64,000 bases of DNA from Helicoverpa zea (Eukaryota > Arthropoda > Insecta > Lepidoptera > Noctuidae): the NCBI RefSeq assembly GCF_022581195.2, contig NC_061458.1:4402001-4466000 (forward strand), given 5' to 3'. The notes under the pieces are model-generated. The model was not told the origin of the DNA. It saw only the letters and a list, made by a program, of their open reading frames with translations, and did no database searches. The position numbers and the translations under genes are program-made. Every line of letters starts with the position of its first letter. Position 1 is the first letter of the stretch. This document shows positions 60,299 to 64,000 of this stretch, piece after piece.

Positions 60299-60483
60299 CT
60301 GGCGCTATTATCCAGTCTGGTACTTCTGTAATTGGCGGGATCAGCGGCGGATAAACAAGCCACGGCTCATGAAAATTCCATTAATGATAGCATGCAATTA
60401 AGTAGAAACATGTTCAATGCTTTATGTACTTATAATACCTTATAGATATCGTTATTTCGCCTTAAGTATTATACTTAAAAAAT

Positions 60484-60625
60484 ACTAGCTGCTGCCCCCG
60501 GAGGTTTACATATGTCATCTATAAAAAGTTTTTTTTTATCCGTAACTTAGCGTAACTTAATGTTGGCGCCGACCGTAAATAAAATTGGGAACAGGGCAGG
60601 TCGAAGAAGAATGATAATATTGATA
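60484..60625 (+). repeat. Repeat remnants: ACTAGCT family start and an RTE LINE tail
   Basis: ACTAGCTGCTGCCCCCGGAG at 60484 is a third member of the ACTAGCT family. GGCGCCGACCGTAAATAAAA then TTGGGAACAGGGCAGG (60565-60602) resembles the RTE 3' end seen at 6025-6090. Confidence 0.55.
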
Positions 60626-63101
60626 TGTAGATAAGCTATATTGAGTACTGCCAAGTTTCATCAAAAACCAGTCTGCAGTTTTTGCGTGAAAGAGAAACTT
60701 GCAACCGTAGACGGGTGACCTCGCAGCTAGATGAAGAAGTTTTCCATAGAACAGTCCCCTAATAGGCGAGACGACAGGGTTAAAAATAGTGATTCTAATT
60801 AGTCCACATTTTAGATTGGCAAAAGTATTAGACACTTATTTTTTATATTAACAAAAAATTTAAATTTTTACTGAGATATTACTCAACAAAGTTTGTGAGT
60901 GGGGGCTCGTGACGTCACGTCTATGTAAAATTTGTACTTTAAAGTGACGTAACGCAAAATTCAGTCTTGTCCTATCATTGTTTTTATTTGTTTGTGAGAA
61001 AAAAAAAACATGTCTATTAGTTAAGTGTTATTTAAATGACGGACTAATTCCTGTTCTTATTCGCCATGCCTATTGCGATTATTCAACTTGTTTATTGAGT
61101 TGTAGGCTTTTTCAGTTCGTTTATTGAGTTTTTTTTCATGCAGGCGGGTATTTTTGTTTCTAATAATTTAATCCAATTTGTCAATCTCAAGCAAAATCAA
61201 CACTCGCACTTGTTTAAAAGCCGCCTCACTTACGACATAGCCAAGGATAACATAAAACACAGTAATGGCGGCAATATAACTTGACATAACCTAGACCAAA
61301 ATATACGGCAGTGTCGGTACTCACAATTCGCTAGTGTACGCGGGAAGGGGTGTTTGAGAAGTGGGTCACGGGTACAGCTCCTGACACAAATAGCTACGTC
61401 GCATCTCACCACGTGGCCTCGTGCCTCTCAAATGCTGTCAATGTACCTATGTACTTGTGTGGGGGTGGTATATGTAATACATCCGTGTAGGTATATAAGC
61501 TTATATGGTAGTGGGATTTAGGGAGGTACTTATGTACTTGACTTGTGTTTTTAGGTAGGTAAATCGAAAAACTTCGTTTCTATTTGGTATTAAACCTTCC
61601 AGAATGTCTTGTGGTGGAGCAGTTTTAAGATAATACTTACGTTTCAAAAATACAATTTAAATTAACCGAAACAACAATTCCCCGCAATAGTTATGTATAA
61701 ACACACGTTATGTGATGTTTATAAATGGATATAATTTTTCAATTAAAATTGAATTGAGTAGGTAGCTAAATAAAACATCATTATACACAACATGCATACC
61801 ATGTTCATTTTATCAGAAATCAGATAAGTTCTCGGTAATCGCCACACCAGGAATTTGCCCGAACCTGAAAGTTATACTTTAATGTAAAATTATTGATAGT
61901 AATTTATAAAAAAACATACTTCAAAACAGCAAACAACTATAACGCAAACGCAAATCCCAAGAAATAATAATTCGTATCAATTTCAATTTTATACTGTGAG
62001 AGAAAGCCATAATAAAGTTGGTGCAAGGGGGTGGTGTCGTGAATTTAGTGACGGCTAGTAATTCTGCAGGCAGTTCGGGTATAAATGATTGCGGGTGATT
62101 TTACACCACCCTCCTCCCTGATGTCTGTCCCCCCCCAACCCTCAACCCAAAGTGCAGCTCCGACGCGACGTCGCTCCGGACAATCTGCGTGCTCTGCTTA
62201 TTTTCACCAGTAATTCCTTTTGCGGAAATTGCCTTTATAAAGAACAGAGAATTTAGTTTTGAGAAAACCGAGATAAAAGGAATTGAATGTGCTATGAATT
62301 AAGTAGGTGTTTTTGATGAGTTTTGTCGGTGCCGTGTCTAAATAAAGCCTTGAGAAGAAAACTTCGATATAAAATTAAAACGAATCATCATTAGGGAGTT
62401 TCATACTTACAAACCTTTGTTTCCTTATAAAATGTAGGTACCTACCTAAAATTTTATTTATATTCATAAATACTATTAAAATATAACTAAAGTACAGTAT
62501 GCAGCAACTTATTACTAAAACAAAGGGGCACCTTTGTAACAACGGCTTACAAACGTGGGAGTACCTACCTGGCACAGTACAGGCGGTGGTTAAGATGCCT
62601 CGGCTATATGCACGCGTCATTGTCTATTAATATACCTGAAGGGTGTCTCTAGAGGTATTGCGACTGACGAAACCTAATAGGATGCAGAGACACGAAGGTA
62701 GGTACACAACACATTCGACGAAAATTACTTTGAATTTAAAATATATTCAAGACAAGGATAAACACGAAGTTTTGTGAAATATCTTCTATTGACTTTAAAT
62801 AGAGAGATTAGGATGAATTTACTACACAAAATAATATTTGCACAAAACACGGACCAGTAATTTTTTTTTGTCTAGTCCGTGGCACAAGGACGGTTTTATC
62901 GACTTCTCTTAGGTTCTCAACTCTTTACACCCTAATGACATCTAAGTTCTTACTCAATTTTCTATTGCACTACTTTATCTTTTTTTACTTAGGGAAGATA
63001 TTAATTTATCTTATCCTATCGAATGAAAGCCCTTTGTTAATGCAAGTACGCTAATACTTCTGTCAATTCGCAGTCATACAAATGCAGTGTACATAATTTG
63101 T
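60626..63101. other. Intergenic, no gene seen
   Basis: AT-rich with several GC-richer patches (61220-61450 and 62100-62200, the latter with a C run) but no coding frame or repeat ends that I can defend. Confidence 0.4.
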
Positions 63102-63395
63102 TTACAGTTCCCCAAGGTTAAATAAAATAGATACGTATCTTCTATAAGCAAGTGCGCGATGTTCCGATGTACGGGCGGGCTCAGCGCCAACTGGGTCGAG
63201 CTTTCTGTAATTTTCAGCTACTTCTGCTACTCCGCTAACAATAATCGTAGATTCAATATGATTCGGTTTATCCGATTGTTTTTTTGAAGTGACTTGCAGT
63301 TTCTTTGTTCCCGTTTTCTTTAGTTTCAGCTGGTAAGAGAAATGTTCCGATATTTGAAGCAGTTTGGCACAGGAGCTTTGTTTCCTGGCCACCAT
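63102..63395 (-). CDS. Hypothetical 97-residue ORF, doubtful
   Basis: ATG at 63395, stop TAA at 63102-63104. The product is basic in its first half (KLKKTGTKKLQVTSKKQSDK) with no leader or known domain; the last part contains GAEPARTSEHRALAYRRY. An in-frame stop precedes the ATG by about 13 codons. The strand has no recognised neighbour exons. It might be a repeat-derived frame or a single-exon gene; I cannot tell which. Confidence 0.2.
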   Translation of the reverse strand: MVARKQSSCAKLLQISEHFSYQLKLKKTGTKKLQVTSKKQSDKPNHIESTIIVSGVAEVAENYRKLDPVGAEPARTSEHRALAYRRYVSILFNLGEL

Positions 63396-64000
63396 ACCTA
63401 CGGTGAGGCGACATCGTAAGTGCCAAGTATTACCTTAAGTGTGTCAATTGGTGGCTCGATGTGCGTGGCTCCCCCTCTCACCCTTTTGGGAGGTAGAGCG
63501 TGGGGTAGGTCGTCGGATCGATACCCGACGTCTGGCCCACGACCTCGCCTTTCTTACCACCTTCCTAAATACTAATTACGTGCTTTGACACAGGCTGCAC
63601 CGGCTCGTGCCGAATGAAAAGGGCTATGGATGGCAACGTGAGCGTTATTAACGTTACCGCGCTGTTTTGACGTGTTTGTTTTTGGTAACGTTGAGGATAT
63701 GTTTACGTGTTGAATGTGCACTCCATTTTGGTCTAGCAACTTAGCTTTGTTGTGAGATATTAGTACTTGCAATAAGTTAAATGCAAAGAAAACTTTACAA
63801 CTTAAAGTCTAAAATGTTTGAGTCAATAGGTACCGAATTTCAAAATATTTTTTTAACTTTCATATTCCTTCCTAACTGTGGTAACTAATGCTATCCGATA
63901 GATGGCAATGAAAATTAGAAATAACCGTTTAGCTTTCAAACCTCGTTTTTAGAAAGGTAGTTTTCAGAAGCGCTCTACCCACCGACCGCTTTTCTGAGCC
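63396..64000. other. Window end, no gene seen
   Basis: A GC-richer patch at 63450-63560 (GGAGGTAGAGCGTGGGGTAG; GGATCGATACCCGACG) looks repeat-like and vaguely tRNA/SINE-like, but I cannot fold a tRNA from it. Nothing else is seen. Confidence 0.35.

Noticed and set aside
63515..63560. tRNA-like or SINE B-box sequence (GGATCGATACCCGACG)
   Set aside because: No complete A box, cloverleaf or poly-T stop could be assembled around it.
1..64000. CRISPR arrays, rRNA genes, microbial operons
   Set aside because: The window is eukaryotic, with spliced genes throughout. I saw no spaced direct-repeat array and no rRNA-like sequence.

Overview
This is an AT-rich nuclear segment of an insect genome, almost certainly a moth or butterfly. 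The evidence is the short, often phase-split exons, many small insertions, RTE-type LINE tails ending in GATGAT repeats, R1-type LINE tails, and repeat families common in Lepidoptera (ACTAGCTTTCCGCCCGCGG-type and GACTTCCCAAGAAGGAGGAG-type). I cannot name the species from sequence alone.

Layout. Positions 51-3158 (minus): a four-exon orphan gene predicted to encode a small secreted, six-cysteine protein. Positions 3.2-17.4 kb: gene-poor, with R1-type and RTE-type LINE remnants bearing target-site duplications, a MITE, and a Ty1/copia LTR element with identical LTRs and an internal deletion. Positions 17.4-25.06 kb (plus): the S-adenosylmethionine synthetase gene Sam-S, with TATA and CCAAT boxes and two equal-length, apparently mutually exclusive exons that replace the loop gating the active site. 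Tail to tail with it, 25.29-32.67 kb (minus), lies a complete ten-exon S28-family serine carboxypeptidase gene (PRCP/thymus-specific protease/K12H4.7 type). Its intron 5 has a GC donor and carries an opposite-strand, apparently intact R2-like retrotransposon. Next, 34.16-36.5 kb (minus), is a six-exon secreted CAP/antigen-5 (venom-allergen-like) gene. Positions 36.5-44.0 kb are intergenic and rich in inverted-repeat elements. Positions 44.07-51.56 kb (minus) hold FAM76, a nuclear cysteine-rich zinc-binding protein whose introns contain at least four DNA elements, two of them nested. Head to head with it across about 1 kb is a nine-exon NPAT/mxc-like gene (52.59-59.65 kb, plus) encoding a LisH protein expected to act in histone-gene transcription. 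The last 4.3 kb have repeat remnants and one doubtful ORF.

How genes relate. There are no operons. Sam-S is central one-carbon metabolism; the S28 protease and CAP protein are secreted or lumenal; FAM76 and NPAT are nuclear proteins that may share a bidirectional promoter. Exon boundaries were assigned by reading GT(or GC)/AG sites and keeping the frame across every junction. I ran no alignments or database searches, so family calls rest on recognised motifs.
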